A stretch of 64,000 nucleotides of DNA from Paramecium pentaurelia. Its lineage: Eukaryota > Ciliophora > Oligohymenophorea > Peniculida > Parameciidae. The notes below the pieces were generated by a model that saw nothing but the letters and a program-made list of their open reading frames with translations, did no database searches and was not told the origin of the DNA. The position numbers and the translations under genes are program-made. Positions within the stretch are counted from its first letter, which is position 1; the number at the start of each line of letters is the position of its first letter. The DNA is taken from positions 642,641-706,640 of the forward strand of contig CAJJDO010000005.1 in the NCBI GenBank assembly GCA_905183005.1, given 5' to 3'. Below, piece after piece: positions 46,251 through 58,808 of this stretch.

Positions 46251-47053
46251 TCATTATACTCTATAAATACTTACCTTATTTTTGAAATTGTCTCCATAAA
46301 GAAATAGACAGTATACTAATGGTATTAATGCTGCATGAAAACCAAAAGAATAAAACATTTTATTTTTCAAAAACCATCCAGGTGCATAACTTCTTGCTCT
46401 AATATCTAAACCAGAAACCACTAATAATTTATTAATTTTATATACTTAAATTCATGACAACTATTCCAATAATAGCTGAAATGGATTAAATATTATCATC
46501 ATTTCCATATAAAAAATATTATGAAATTAAGATGGCACCTATAATAGGTATAGAAGCTAAAAAAAAGGTAGTTCGAGCTTCAGATGAACTATTAAGCCAA
46601 TCTAATTAAGTTTCATGTTAAGACATTGCAAATCCCCAATGAATCCCAGACTATTAATAAATATGAATTGATTTATACTTAAAATGCCAAATTGATGGAT
46701 GCATATTTTATTGATGCATGCATTAATTATCCTGTATAGATTGCATATGCTGGATTAACACAACAATATAATGTAGCTGATGATAATAAAATTAAAGGAC
46801 TCAAAGTAGCAATTGTTATATATTTGACCTCTTTAGGAGCTTTAGTCTCTTAGGTTAATTCTCTAATAAATTATCTTCTATCTTCAATAATCTTAACCAA
46901 TTATTCATCAGTAAATGTGTTCTATTCTGCTACACTTTCTAAGGTTGAAGTGGATTCTTGATCTTTGATATCTTGAATTTTATTTTAAATTCTTTGAGCT
47001 TTTTTTGTTGAGAATCTATATAAAGGATTTAAGGTTCTTAATATTTTTTACAT
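46251..47053 (-). CDS. TMEM69-like (DUF3429) mitochondrial membrane protein
   Basis: 249 residues, introns of 28 and 25 nt. A basic start without acidic residues (MQKILRTLNPLYRFSTKKAQR) looks like a mitochondrial leader. About five membrane helices follow, with the DUF3429 signature around YASINLAFQSGIHWGFAMSQ. Others are FLASIPIIGAILISQYFLYG and FGFHAALIPLVYCLFLYGD. The family (TMEM69 in animals) lies in the inner mitochondrial membrane with unknown function. The signature I-H-W-G-F-A is well kept. Tail end (NFKNKVSIYRVQ) is uncertain, because an intron-like GTAAGT lies there. Confidence 0.75.
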
Positions 47054-47252
47054 AATTAATAATAAAATAAATTAAAAATTCAATTATGGAAGACACTAAT
47101 TTTTGATTATGAGAAATTAATTAATTGTAAAAGTTTCAGGAATAATATAATTAAGAAAATGAGTGATTAAAATTAAATAAAATAGAAGAAATTAATAAAA
47201 AGCTTTGAATTTATATTATAAATATTACAAATTTATTATTAATAAAATTATT

Positions 47253-49322
47253 ATGGATAACTAATCTGATTTTTAAGATTCCAAAGATTCATAATTAAAT
47301 CATAAGTATCAAAATTCAAATGGATCAGTATTATATCCAGAAAGTTTTCATTCATAAAAATAAAGTGATTAAACAGTACAATCTCAAGCAGTAAATGGTT
47401 CATAACTTAAAAGAAAAAGTTCCACAAAAAATAAAAATGAATCTTTTTTATAAAGTAATAATTAGGATAAACCAAATGATTATGATGAATTGAGTATAAG
47501 TGAAAATGATGAAAATTCTTTTAACTAAAAAGAGAATTAGGCTGATTAATCTAATTCATAAGATTAAGGTAATGATAAAATAGAGTAAACATTTAATTAA
47601 GATTAATCTAAAATGTTGGAAAATGCTGATGATTAAGATTTTGAAGATCTACCAGAGAATGATTAAATAAAAAAATCTGATGATTAGAGTAATAAAGTGA
47701 CTTAAATTACAAAAGAGGAAAACTAATCAAATATCATTCTAAAATAAGTACCAACTGAAATTACAGATATCAAATAGAATGAAGAAGATATCCAAAGTAA
47801 TGATAAAATATTAGGAACTTAGGAGGTTACAGAAAAATTCAAATAAGTTATTCAATCTCCCAAGACGAAATCAAGATAACTTTCATAAGATGATCCTTAT
47901 TAATTAAATAAACCAATGATGAAACCATAATAATTATCTTAGTAAGACAATGAAAGAAGTTATGAAAAAAATGTTGAAACAAATATTAAAGAAATTTATA
48001 AATTTTATTCTAGATAAGCTTAAACTTCAAATAAATAAAATACTTTTGATTAACTTCATCAGATTTAGTAAGTAATGACATTGTAAAAATTTATGTATTT
48101 TTGTAAAGATTTTGAATTAATAGATTTAGAAATAAATAATGATTTTATTTATTAACATACTGGATAAGGTGCAAATAAGCCTATTAATAAAATTAAATAT
48201 AAACATAAAGAAAAAGAAAATTTTGTTGTTACTAAATTAATCTTAGTAGAAATTTTTAAAAAATGTTCAAATATATAAGAATTAACATATTAAGAATTCT
48301 TGTATGCTTTAATAAAGATAGCTGATATTATCTTCCCTGTAGACAACTCTTTAAGAGCATTATATGATTATCTAGGAGTTCATGATCCTAAGATTTATAG
48401 AAAAAAGATGGTTGTTGTTGGAAAACCATTCAACACTAAAGATCAAAGTGAAATCTTAACTTAAGAAAAGCTATGTTCACGCAGATTGGTTTTACCAGCC
48501 AAACCTAAACCAAGAGCTGAAAGTTATAAATATGAACCTCCAATTACAAATCCTAATAATATATCACTTTAAGAAAAGCCAAAAAATTCAGCTAAAAATT
48601 TACAAAAGCCAAAAGAAAAACCAAACAATCTTATTAAATGGGAAGATTTAGGAAATGTATCTAAAGAGTTTGATCCAAAAGAGTTATTACTTGCATAAGA
48701 TTTATCAGATAAAGAAGATGATTATTATTTGTAAGAATATTTAATAACTACTACAGAGAAAATAAAAAAAGATGAATCAATATTAAAAATTTAATAGAAA
48801 AAATAATAAAATAGTAAGAAACAGTAGGAATAATAAAATTAAGCTGATGAGAAATCATTAAAATAAAATTAAAATAATAATACAATATAAGATCATTCAT
48901 AATCAGTACCTAATTAATAGAAATTATTTAAATAATTAATGAATTAATAAAAAACATAAAATTTACAAACAACAACAACATAAACTAATTAATCTCCAAT
49001 CGTTAATTCCAATTAATCTAATAATCAAACCCCATTATTATTATCTAAACAAAAAAATCTGATTGGTGGAAGACCTTCATTAGAATCTTAATCTTATAGT
49101 TAATCATATAAAGCATAATAAATTAAAGCAAATAAATAATAAGTAAAAACTGTTTTAAATACTTCAATTGAACATAATTCTCCTACTACAATAAGAAAAG
49201 AAAATGATGGATTGAATGCTATTAAAAGAATTGAAGCAGAAAAAAAATAAAGAGAATAATAAATTTTTGTTGCTTTTATGAAAAATTAAGAATAGAGAGA
49301 AAAAAAAGTAAATAAAAAATGA
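47253..49322 (+). CDS. Large Gln/Ser-rich protein with a conserved central domain, unknown
   Basis: An intron-free frame of 689 residues. Residues 1-235 are acidic, Ser/Gln/Asn rich and probably disordered. Residues 255-400 look folded: TLQKFMYFCKDFELIDLEI, NIQELTYQEFLYALIKIADI, DNSLRALYDYLGV and YRKKMVVVGKPFNTKD. This pattern (a helical repeat with C-K-D-F and Y-x-E-F-L) recurs in protist cytoskeletal proteins and distantly recalls EF-hand-like p25-alpha folds. The C-terminal third is Gln-rich, ending in a basic coiled stretch (NAIKRIEAEKKQREQQ). A cilia or cortex role is inferred; not a recognised family. Confidence 0.6.
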
Positions 49323-49358
49323 CATAATTTTTAATAATTTATAACTAACAATTTAAAA

Positions 49359-49813
49359 ATGTCTTACCTTCTACCTCATTTAAATAACGGTTGGGAAGTT
49401 GATCAAGCAATCTTAGATGAAGAAGAGAAACTAGTTATCATACGTTTTGGACATGATTGGTAATTAAATATTAATATCTATATAGGGATCCATAATGTAT
49501 GCAAATGGATGAAATCCTCTATAAATCTGCTGAAAAAATAAAAAAATTTGCAGTTGTTTATTTAGTAGATATCACTAAAGTTCCTGATTTTAATACAATG
49601 TATGAACTATATGATCCAGTTACAGTAATGTTTTTTTATAGAAACAAACATATGATGATTGATTTAGGAACAGGAAATAATAATAAAATAAATTGGGCAA
49701 TGAATGATAAGTAGGAATTCATAGATATTGTTGAAATTATATATAGAGGTGCTAGAAAAGGCAAAGGTTTAGTTGTTGCTCCAAAAGATTATTCAACTAA
49801 ATACAAATATTGA
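49359..49813 (+). CDS. TXNL4A: U5 snRNP thioredoxin-like protein DIM1 (TXNL4A)
   Basis: Exactly 142 residues, the usual DIM1 length, with one 26-nt intron in the HDW-DP site. Motifs: MSYLLPHLNNGWEVDQAI, RFGHDWDPQCMQMDE, VYLVDITKVPDFN, PVTVMFFYRNKHMMIDLGTG, NNNKINWA and YRGARKGKGLVVAPKDYS. DIM1 is a thioredoxin fold without the redox C-x2-C and is a core part of the U5/tri-snRNP in pre-mRNA splicing. This is one of the most conserved proteins in the window and helps confirm the code and intron reading. Confidence 0.97.
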
Positions 49814-49833
49814 TAATTAATATATATTTAATT

Positions 49834-52530
49834 ATGGATTAAATAATTGAATTAATATAATGGTCAGCCTAACCAGACAATTAGATATAAAAATAAGTAT
49901 ATAAAAGAGCTTAAGAGTTAAGTTAAGATACTTAATTTTTAATTCATTTATGTTCTGTGATAATTGGAAATTATGAACCAGAAATTAGATATAGAGCTTC
50001 TGTGATTTTAAAAAGTGCTATTAAAAATTGTTCTACATTACCTGAATAATTATAATAAATGTTAGTTCAAGTTGATTTGAGTATTCAAATAATGAGATAA
50101 GCATTTATTATTATTGTCCCAGAAGTTGTAGTTAGAAATGGAATTAAAAGTAAGCAAAAATCATAATAATCATAGATAGTAATCTAATGATGGAATATTT
50201 AATTAAATTGATAGATGCTGATCCTGTAATTGCAACTGATTGTTTATCCAAAATAATTGAAGACTTGAAATTCAATTCTGAAAATATCAATTATTATGGA
50301 ACAGATACAGGTTTACAATTAATAGATCAATTAATTATTAAATTTATTTCCTTAGTTGAACATTAGAATACATAAGTAGTTGTAAATTCCTTAAATTTTT
50401 TAAACTATAATATTTTCTTTATGCCTCCTTCATTAAATTAATATATTGATAGTTACATTTAAATTTTGATTACTGGAACATAATCTCAACAATAATAAAT
50501 AAGATTGAAGTGCTTTTAGGGTATTTAAGCTTTAATAGAAACTAAACGAGATAAAATAAAATAGCTAAATTTAGTAATAATGGCATGTGTTTAATCCTTA
50601 TAAGATTCAGATAAGGAAGTTGTACGATTTGTAGAATTATGTTTAACAGATTTTTTAAGGATAGATGATGCTGAAGATTATGAATAAACTCGTTTACTTG
50701 AACCTTATTTACAATAAATATTATCACCCGTAATACTTAATCTAGCAATTACTAGAGCTGATTAAATAGCCATATAACCAACATTTGCAAATGTTTACAA
50801 TTAAAATGATAAAAATGAAGATGATGAATAAGATGAAGAGAAAACTTTAGGAGAATATTCATTAAGATCAGTGTCAAATCTATTACTTAAAAAATTAATA
50901 GAATATTATGATAAAATTATTGTTCCAATAGTTTTATAAATTATTGATCAATTATAGCAATAATAAGATTGGAAATAATAAGAAATTGCTATTATATGTC
51001 TAGGATTATTTGCAGAAAAAATAATAGAAAATCATGGTAATCTTGTACCCAATATATTAATGGCTTTATTTAATGAAAAGAATCAACAAAATGAATATAT
51101 ATATGCTTCTAAATTATGGACATTCTCATAATATAATGAGTGGATTAAAACAGTAGCTATTAACGAGACATAATTTATTTAATCGTATCTAAAATTATTA
51201 TTGATATCTATAGAAAATTAATCAATGTATACAATTAAATATATCTTTTAGAATAGTAAAGGAATCTGCTTGTTCTGCATTGAATTCTTTATCAAAAGAT
51301 GCATTCTTTATATTGTAACCATACTTATTAGATTTGTTTTAAGTATACTTAAAAGCATTATCTTAAAAAGGAGGAGTATTATTATACATTTATTAATCAA
51401 TAACAACAATATTATCTGAATGTGAAACTATTGAAAATTAAGAATTAATAGATTTAATAATGACTAAATTGATCAGTAATTTAGTTGATTTAAATGACTA
51501 TAATATATGTCCTCTTTATGGTATTATTATATCATTTATTTATAGAATGTTTGGCAGAAGCAGTTGAAAAATTTGGATAAAGAGCAATAAAATATATTCC
51601 AATTATTTATTAAGCTACAGTGTAATCTATGAATGGTTATGTGCAATCTATATAAAATGGAAAGACAAGACTTTTATATTAATAAAAAGAGATTCTAAAA
51701 AAATCTTTTGATTTGTGTATCAAGATAATCAACATAACAAAAGAAAGCTTTTTAGAATTATGTGATTAGTCATTTTTATAAATTGTTGATCTTGCATTAT
51801 AAGATACAGAAACTGATGTTAAATAATATGCACTTTCTTTAATAGGTGATTTAATTAAAGATTGTTATACAATTTTCAAGAATGTCAATATTGCTATTGT
51901 ATTGTAAATATATATATATATATAATATTTTAGAAATGAATACATCTATGCTTAATCTATAAGTATTGATCCATCTAAAATATTTTTGGCTACTTCAAAT
52001 AATGCTTCATGGGCTATGGGAGAATTAGCTTTAAAAGATCCATCCAAAATTACAGTAATCTTTAATGCTGTTATGGAGAAACTAATAAAAATAATAAATG
52101 AATCAAAATTACCTAAATCAATTGCTTAAAATATATGTATAGCAATATGCAGAATAGCTGGATCACATATTTAATAAATTGAAGAATTGATACCTAATTT
52201 TTTTAAAAGAGTTTGTTTGATCCTTAGCTAAATAAAGAGTTAAGCTTTAGATGAATTTAAAGAGGAATCCTTTAGGTAAGAAAATAATTAAAATATAGGA
52301 TCTTAATAAATATAGTGAAGATGTATCCAGGAAGAGTAATAAACGATATCAAATATTTTGTTTATTGTATTGTTGTCTCAACAGAGTTTCCATCTATTAA
52401 ACCTCTTTTTATTAATATATTATAAGAATTGTAATAGTCATTTGGCTAGCAGAAATTTGATAGCATGTTTAGTAGTGATGACTTACCTAATGGATTTAGG
52501 ATGAAAATGATTAATGTTTATGGTGTATGA
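49834..52530 (+). CDS. TNPO1: Transportin (importin beta family, TNPO1/Kap104 type)
   Basis: 855 residues from six exons (introns 26, 25, 25, 30 and 23 nt). It is made of HEAT repeats throughout. The N-terminus (NQIQKQVYKRAQELSQDTQF) and an early repeat (EIRYRASVILKSAIKN) fit the Ran-binding arch. An acidic loop (NDKNEDDEQDEEKTLGEYSL) sits in the middle, as in transportins, and the end KMINVYGV matches the family C-terminus (FYGV type). Transportin carries PY-NLS cargo such as hnRNPs into the nucleus and releases it upon Ran-GTP binding. One intron contains a pure (TA) tract. It lies 20 bp after DIM1 on the same strand. Confidence 0.9.
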
Positions 52531-52575
52531 ATAAATTATAAAAATTATGCGTTTTTGAATATTAATTTTATATAA

Positions 52576-54594
52576 ATGAGATTCATCGTGATTGCAATTT
52601 TTGTGATGCTTGCAACATCGCAAGAATTTGTTGAATTTTACTCTGCATTTTCTAATGCAGACCTAGGTTAATTGGATGGATGGACAATACAAGGATCATT
52701 GTCAAAAGCATAGGCTGATAATTTCTTTACTTGTTCAGATGCCACTATTTTTGGAGGACCTAAAGCATTTGGTAAAGGAGCTATAGTTACCAAACAATTT
52801 TAATTACCTCCCCATTTTTAGATTAAAATATCAGTTGAAGTCTGGAAGTATTGAATAATTTAACAAATCTAGATTTGATTCATGGGACACTTAAAGACAA
52901 TTCTTTTATTTGGATAATTACTTATGGGAAACTATGTGGACTGGAAGTGATGGAACAAAAAGATGTGCAACTCCAGCAGGTGGTAATGTAAATTCATTCT
53001 AAGTTGATTAAACAATAACTCATAATCATGCAGCATTATTTATTGCATTTGCATCTTCAGCTGATAAGGCAGCAGATAAAGTATAATCTTTTTAATAATC
53101 TTTAGATGTCTTGGGGTTTTAGAAACTTGAAATTATCTTATTTGGCATGTCCAACAGAATGTGGTACATGTCTTGGACCAGATGCTATTGTTTGTTAAAT
53201 GTGGGTACCAGTATCATCAAGTTGGATAAAGAATGTAGAAGCTGATGGATGGAATGTAAAAGGGTCATCAAATGTTATTAAAACAAGTACTTGTGCAGGA
53301 ATTCCAATTGTTGGTGGTCCTGGTAATTTTGGTAATAATGTATCAATTTAAAAAATCTTTGATAAACTTGTACCACATTATAGAATTAAAGTGATAGCAT
53401 AATTTTGGAAGATTGATAATTGGGATAATGATAATGCAGTTTTGTATATTGATAATTAAGAAAAATGGAAATAAAATGTAGCTTAAGTAGAAGATAAAGA
53501 ATTTTTCATTTGTGATAAAGTTACTCCAGGAGGTGTTGATGGAACAGAAAAGATTATTAATGTAAACTTTGAATCTCCTCATAATTATGGTGCTGCACTT
53601 GTAAAATGGACAGCCACAACCAAAAAATCATCAAAATAAGCATCTTGGGGTATTAGATAATTCCAACTTTATGTTGCATAATGTTCAAGTAATTGTGCAA
53701 CATGTACTGGACCAAGTGCTGAAGATTGTACAGCTTGTGTTTCTCCTTATATATTATTGGATCCAGAAGATGGAAATGGTTCAGGTTGTATATTAAAAGG
53801 AGATTGGGTTGAATTTACATCAGAATTTTAAGGTTCAAGTTGGACACCTAATCCAGATTGGAAAGTAAGTGATGGTAAAAATGGACCAGATTTTACATCA
53901 ACATGTGGAGAATTCAAATTCTTTGGTGGTTTTGAAAAGACAGGAAAAGATGCTAAAATTTCAAGAAAATTCAATTTACCTGCTCATAAAAGAATTAGAA
54001 TTGCATTTGAAGCATGGAAAATTGATAATTGGAATGGAGAAGATTATATTGTTAAAGTAGATGGATTAAGTGTTTGGTAAAGAACATTTGGATTTGGAGA
54101 TCCTGGACTTGCTGATATTTGTGGTGGAGATGGATTTGAAAATTATGCTATTGTTGATTTTGTTATGGGACATGAAGCATCTACATTAGATTTAGTAATA
54201 TCAACAACTATTGGAAAAAATAATGAAAATGCTTCATTTGCACTTAAAGGATTCAAACTCTTTTATGAAAAACCAGATGCTTGTGCTACACTTTATACAG
54301 AATGTAATTATACAGGTATTTATTATATTTATTTGAATAGGAAAATCATTTAATATGTGTGAAGATTTACCTAATTTCTAATTAGCCAAATATCCAAGCA
54401 AAATTAAATCAATATAAGTTCCAGCTGGAGCTAAAGTTATTTTATTTGATGAAATGGATTATAATGGTATAAGATATTTATATTTAATAGGAAAGACAAT
54501 CGAATACACTGAGAACCAAAAATGTATAGAAGAATATCAATACAAATTCCTTTAAAAAAATTAATAAAGTTATGTCTTAACAGCTAACAATTGA
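52576..54594 (+). CDS. Secreted modular protein with beta/gamma-crystallin C-terminus
   Basis: 639 residues, four introns (24-25 nt). A signal peptide (MRFIVIAIFVMLATSQ) is followed by three related modules of about 130 residues. Each has W-x-K-I-D-x-W-like cores (FWKIDNWDNDNAVLYIDNQ; AWKIDNWNGEDYIVKVDG) and cysteine-rich knots between modules (CPTECGTCLGPDAIVC; CSSNCATCTGPSAEDCTACV, furin-like style). The C-terminus holds two crystallin-type Greek-key motifs (LYTECNYTGKSFNMCEDL; VILFDEMDYNGKTIEYTEN). Modular cysteine-rich secreted proteins of this kind occur in ciliate surface, trichocyst or lectin families. It may bind carbohydrate or calcium extracellularly. No enzyme motif. Confidence 0.75.
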
Positions 54595-54704
54595 CCAAAT
54601 GAAACATAAATATTATATTTTATTTGATTATTTGCATAATATTATTATCTTTTTGAATAAATAGATTTATAAACTATGAATATTATTAAATATAGAATTT
54701 AATC

Positions 54705-57114
54705 TCATTTTAATAATTTTAGTATAATTTATTTCCTTTTTTCTATTATTTCTTTTCTTTTTTATGGATTCTTTTCATTATTTAAATCATTTTTCCACTT
54801 TTCAGCCTCTTTAATGACTCTCTCTTTTGCTTAAAGTGTACTATTTCTAACTTTATATTAAAGTTCATCATCAATAGTATTAAAGATAGGTACCTCTTCA
54901 TCAATAAAGTTTGATTCTAGATTATGTTCAAATGTTTCTAATTCAAGTGCCTTTTATTTTGCATCATCAATAACCTCCTTTGGAAACTTTAACATTTCAG
55001 CAACAAGTAATCCATAACTCCTATCAACAGCTCCATATCTAACTTTATATTGCATAGTAATTTTATCATCTTCTGTAACACAACTTACATAATAATTTTT
55101 CACTCCTGGAATTTCATGTTCCATAAGAGTCATTTCATGAAAATGAGTTGCAAATAAACAATAGGATTATATTTATTTGGCTATATGTTCAGCTATAGCC
55201 CAAGCAATACCAAATCCTTCAGATGTAGATGTACCTCTTCCTAATTCATCAATTATTATTAAGGAATCAGGTTTAGCAGTTTTCAACATACAACTTGCTT
55301 CTAGCATTTCACTCATAAAAGTACTAATACCTTTTGTCTATACATCACTTGCTCCTACTCTTGTTATTATAGCATCTATAATAGGTACAACTGCAGTAGT
55401 ACAAGGCACAAAGCAACCAATATGTGCTAATAATACACAAATTGCTATTTATCTAATATAAGTAGATTTTCCACCCATATTTGGTCCTGTAATTATATGT
55501 AATCTTGATGATTTTCTATCCATTTCAAGATCATTAACAATACAGGTTGAATCTATTGCTTCTAATAAAGGATGTCTTGATTCTTTTAATAAAATTTCTT
55601 TTTTTTCAGTAAATATAGGTCTAACAAATGCTCTTGGTGCATTTCTAGCTACTGATGCAAATGAAGATAAGACATCTATTTCTGATATAAGTCTTGATGC
55701 TTATTCCATTACAGGATAATAAGAACAAACAATTTTTAATATTTCTTAAACTTTTTCTTATTGAACTTCTTAATAAAGATCTCTATAATGAACATAATCA
55801 GCAACTGTTGATTGTAGTTTCTCAACTGTAAAAGTTAAAGCTCTATTCTTAACAGAAATAGTCTTATATTTTTTAGGGTTTTTTCTAAAGGCTTCATCAG
55901 CACTTTATTTTTTAGCTTCAAAGATATAGGTATAGGTTCCAGACTCAATTAAAGTAACAGTAATTCCTAATTCAGTTTCAGTTTCTAATCTCACATTTTC
56001 AATATCATTCATACATTATGTAATATTCTTACTAAGTTACATTAATTTTTCAGAAAATCTAGGATTTACAATAAATTCACCAGTATAAGCTTTACTTAAA
56101 TCAATAGATTTTTCAATCATTTCTTCTAATCTTTCAAAATCACTTAAGTTTTCTTCAAAAGGTTTTAGAAATATCTCTTAAAGAATAGAATTTTAACTTT
56201 AATATAATTCTTAATTAACTCTTTTAATTATATCTTTAATTTTTTAGATTAATTAGTAAACTTTAACACAATCACTAAGATTAGCATTATTTCTCTTATC
56301 ACTAGCCACCTTATAGAATTTTGCATATAATTTATCTAAATCAGGTATTCTTTTTAAGAAATCTTCATTTAAAAATGCTCTGAAAGAAGAATTCTAATAT
56401 AAATATTCAACTATATTCAATCTTTAATTGATTTCTTATATTGATTATAATGGCATTTTAATCCATCTTCTTAAACATCTTTTACCCATTTAAGTAATAC
56501 ATCTATCCAAATAATCAACTAAAGTACTAGCATTATTTCCACTATCAAATTATTTAATACCTTATTTAGGGAATATCATCAAAGCATTGATGGCTGCTAA
56601 ATCTAATCTCATAAATTTATTTAAATTAAATAATCCAATATTAAATTTTTAACAATTTGTGTCATCTTTATATAAACGTGTATGTTCTAATAAACATTAT
56701 ATACATTGAGTGCATATCTATTCTTCTATTCTATAAGTATTAAAATTGCTTCTCAATACTTTATTTAAATTAGAAAGTTGAATTTCTGAAAAATCTTTTT
56801 TGCTTTTTTCAATTACTTCAAATTCACACTATTCTAAAATATCCCGCACTTTTCTATTCTCACTCTCCAATTCAGGCATTTAAATCAATACTGTTAATTT
56901 AGCATCCTATCCATCTGAAAGTATTAAATTAATCATTACTTGGATTAACTTAAAGAACTAGACACTCAAACACACTAAAATGTTCATTATCTTAAAATTC
57001 ACACACTTCAATCATTCTTCTGTCTAGATCTAAAAATGCACAATTTAGATGTCTCTCATTATTTGTATAAATTATTTAAACAACTAAAGTTAATAGATTC
57101 TAATCCTAATCCAT
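54705..57114 (-). CDS. MSH2: Mismatch-repair protein MSH2 lacking domain I
   Basis: 794 residues, one 25-nt intron. The connector and lever domains include FLDLDRRMIEVCEFQDNEHF and LDLAAINALMIFP. The clamp and ATPase show Walker A GPNMGGKST (about residue 540), GISTFMSEMLEA, IIIDELGRGTSTSEGFGIAW and FATHFHEM. The C-terminus ends in a basic helix (KNPQKRKEIIEKRK). Wording of the connector (VCEFQDNEHF) is MSH2-like. The about 130-residue mismatch-contact domain I, which precedes this point in MSH2, is absent: the frame starts MDQDQNLLTL and no upstream exon is seen. MSH4/MSH5 also lack domain I, so a meiotic paralog is an alternative. Confidence 0.85.
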
Positions 57115-57208
57115 TAATAATATTAATTTATTTATTATTCTTAAAAACAAAAATAATTCTTTAGTTATAAACACTTATATAATAATTATTTAATATATTT
57201 TATTCATT

Positions 57209-58143
57209 TCACAAATATTTTCTTACTAATCTTCTCATTTCCTTTTTAAGAATTTTATTTCTTAAAAATGATGGTACAATTACTGCACCAAAAAATCCTT
57301 AAATTCTATGTAAAATATGTCCATGAGTAGAATATTCTAATCCTAAACGTTGTCTATAATATTATTATTATCAATTTAATTACAATGCTCCTTTAGCAGC
57401 CTAAATTGGAGAAATAGCTCCTTGTCCTTTTTTAAAATTTGTCATTGGTGTAGTTACATACATAGGTCTATGAGCTAAAATATCAATATTAGAATATTCA
57501 AGTGCTATTGATCTTGAAAAGAAATCATCAAATGCTTTTGATGCTGCATATGTTTAATTATAAGGCATAGGAACTCTTCCTGTAAATGATGATAAATTAA
57601 TTATTGCAGATCTCTTTCTTTAAAGCATTTTAGGAATTATTTTCTTTGTCAAAAATACAATTGGAAAACAATTTACTGTAATTATTTCTCTTAGTTGATT
57701 GTCATTATATTTCTCTAATGGAGCTGACTATAATAATAAAACTAAGTTTTAACATGTGAGACTCCAACATTATTTATCAACAATCCAATATCCAAATTCT
57801 CAATTTATTTATATACTTTATCAAAAAATCCTTCATCCAATGAATTATTGAAATCAGCCACAACAATTTTAAACTTTGATGTTGATCCATTACTTAACTC
57901 TTCTATCAACTTTTTACCCTTCTCTTCATTTCTGATTATCATACAAATGTTCACATTTTATTAAGCTAAAACTTAACAATAACCTTTCCCAATCCCATCT
58001 GTTGCCCCTGTTACAACTGCCCAACAATCCTTACCATACTTAGCTTATATATTTGGAAAGGGTTATAAGCATTTATAGATTTCTTCTAAAATTCTAAATA
58101 CAATAAAAGCTAAAGTGGCCAATCCAATGATAAAAAAGAACAT
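57209..58143 (-). CDS. Short-chain dehydrogenase, HSD17B12 / 3-ketoacyl-CoA reductase type
   Basis: 292 residues, introns of 26 and 30 nt. An N-terminal membrane anchor (MFFFIIGLATLAFIVFRILE) is followed by the cofactor motif TGATDGIGKGYC, then VADFNN, INNVGVSH, IINLSSFTG and the catalytic Y-x3-K in YNQTYAASKAF. The substrate loop starts HRPMYVTTPMTNF. This is the layout of ER ketoacyl/17-beta-hydroxysteroid reductases, which reduce the 3-keto group in very-long-chain fatty acid elongation with NADPH. A basic C-terminus (KKEMRRLVRKYL) ends the protein. A decayed copy of its 5' end lies upstream. Confidence 0.88.
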
Positions 58144-58253
58144 AATTAAATATATAAATAATATTGTATTTATTTTATGTAAAACTTTCTTCATAATCTT
58201 GAAAATATTATAAAAAATAATAAATATCACAATTCTTTTAATTAAAATCTACT

Positions 58254-58638
58254 TCAACTATCTTTTATTAACAAAATAAGATAGAATATAAGTTAATAAA
58301 ACATATAAGACTTTATTATACCAATATTCTTGGTTTATAATTTCCAAACCAAATCTTTATAATCCTCTTCAAGGATATTATCCTGACTTTATTTTTCTAG
58401 CCTCCTTTTCATAATTAATCAAAGATTTAGTTTATAAAAATAGTCTGTCTATTCTCTCAACTACTATTGCTAATGATTGTGAAAAAATCATCTTTTACTG
58501 CACAATTATAATAAACATACTTTCTTTTGCTATCTGGAAATGGTAATAAGCATTATAGATTTCTCCTTTAATCAAAAAAGCTATATACAATACCATTCCA
58601 AGATAATAATAATTATAATTAGATATAATATTAAACAT
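58254..58638 (-). pseudogene. Relic of a tandem copy of the SDR gene 5' end
   Basis: The region 58500-58600 is similar at DNA level to the 5' coding part of the intact SDR gene (58030-58130): both contain a block near GAAATCTATAA-TGCTTAT followed by CC-TTTCCA. Read in the matching frame it gives CLLPFPDSKRKY beside CLQPFPNIQAKY of the intact gene, with a one-base deletion before it. Other frames are open for short distances (ATG 58638 to TGA 58369, 89 codons), and another shows LEEDYKDLVWKL before TGA 58254. The catalytic part of the enzyme is missing. It is best read as a truncated, frame-shifted duplicate, though the 89-codon frame might still be translated. Confidence 0.5.
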
Positions 58639-58808
58639 TAACTTAAATGAAATATAAATTATTTATCAATAAATGAATGGTCGATAATACAATAATAATA
58701 ATTAATTAGCTAAAGTATTTAAGAATTATTCATTAAAGATTAAGTAATTGAACTAATATTTTATGATTAATTTTTGTAATCAAACTATTATTTCTTGAAT
58801 TTAAATTA

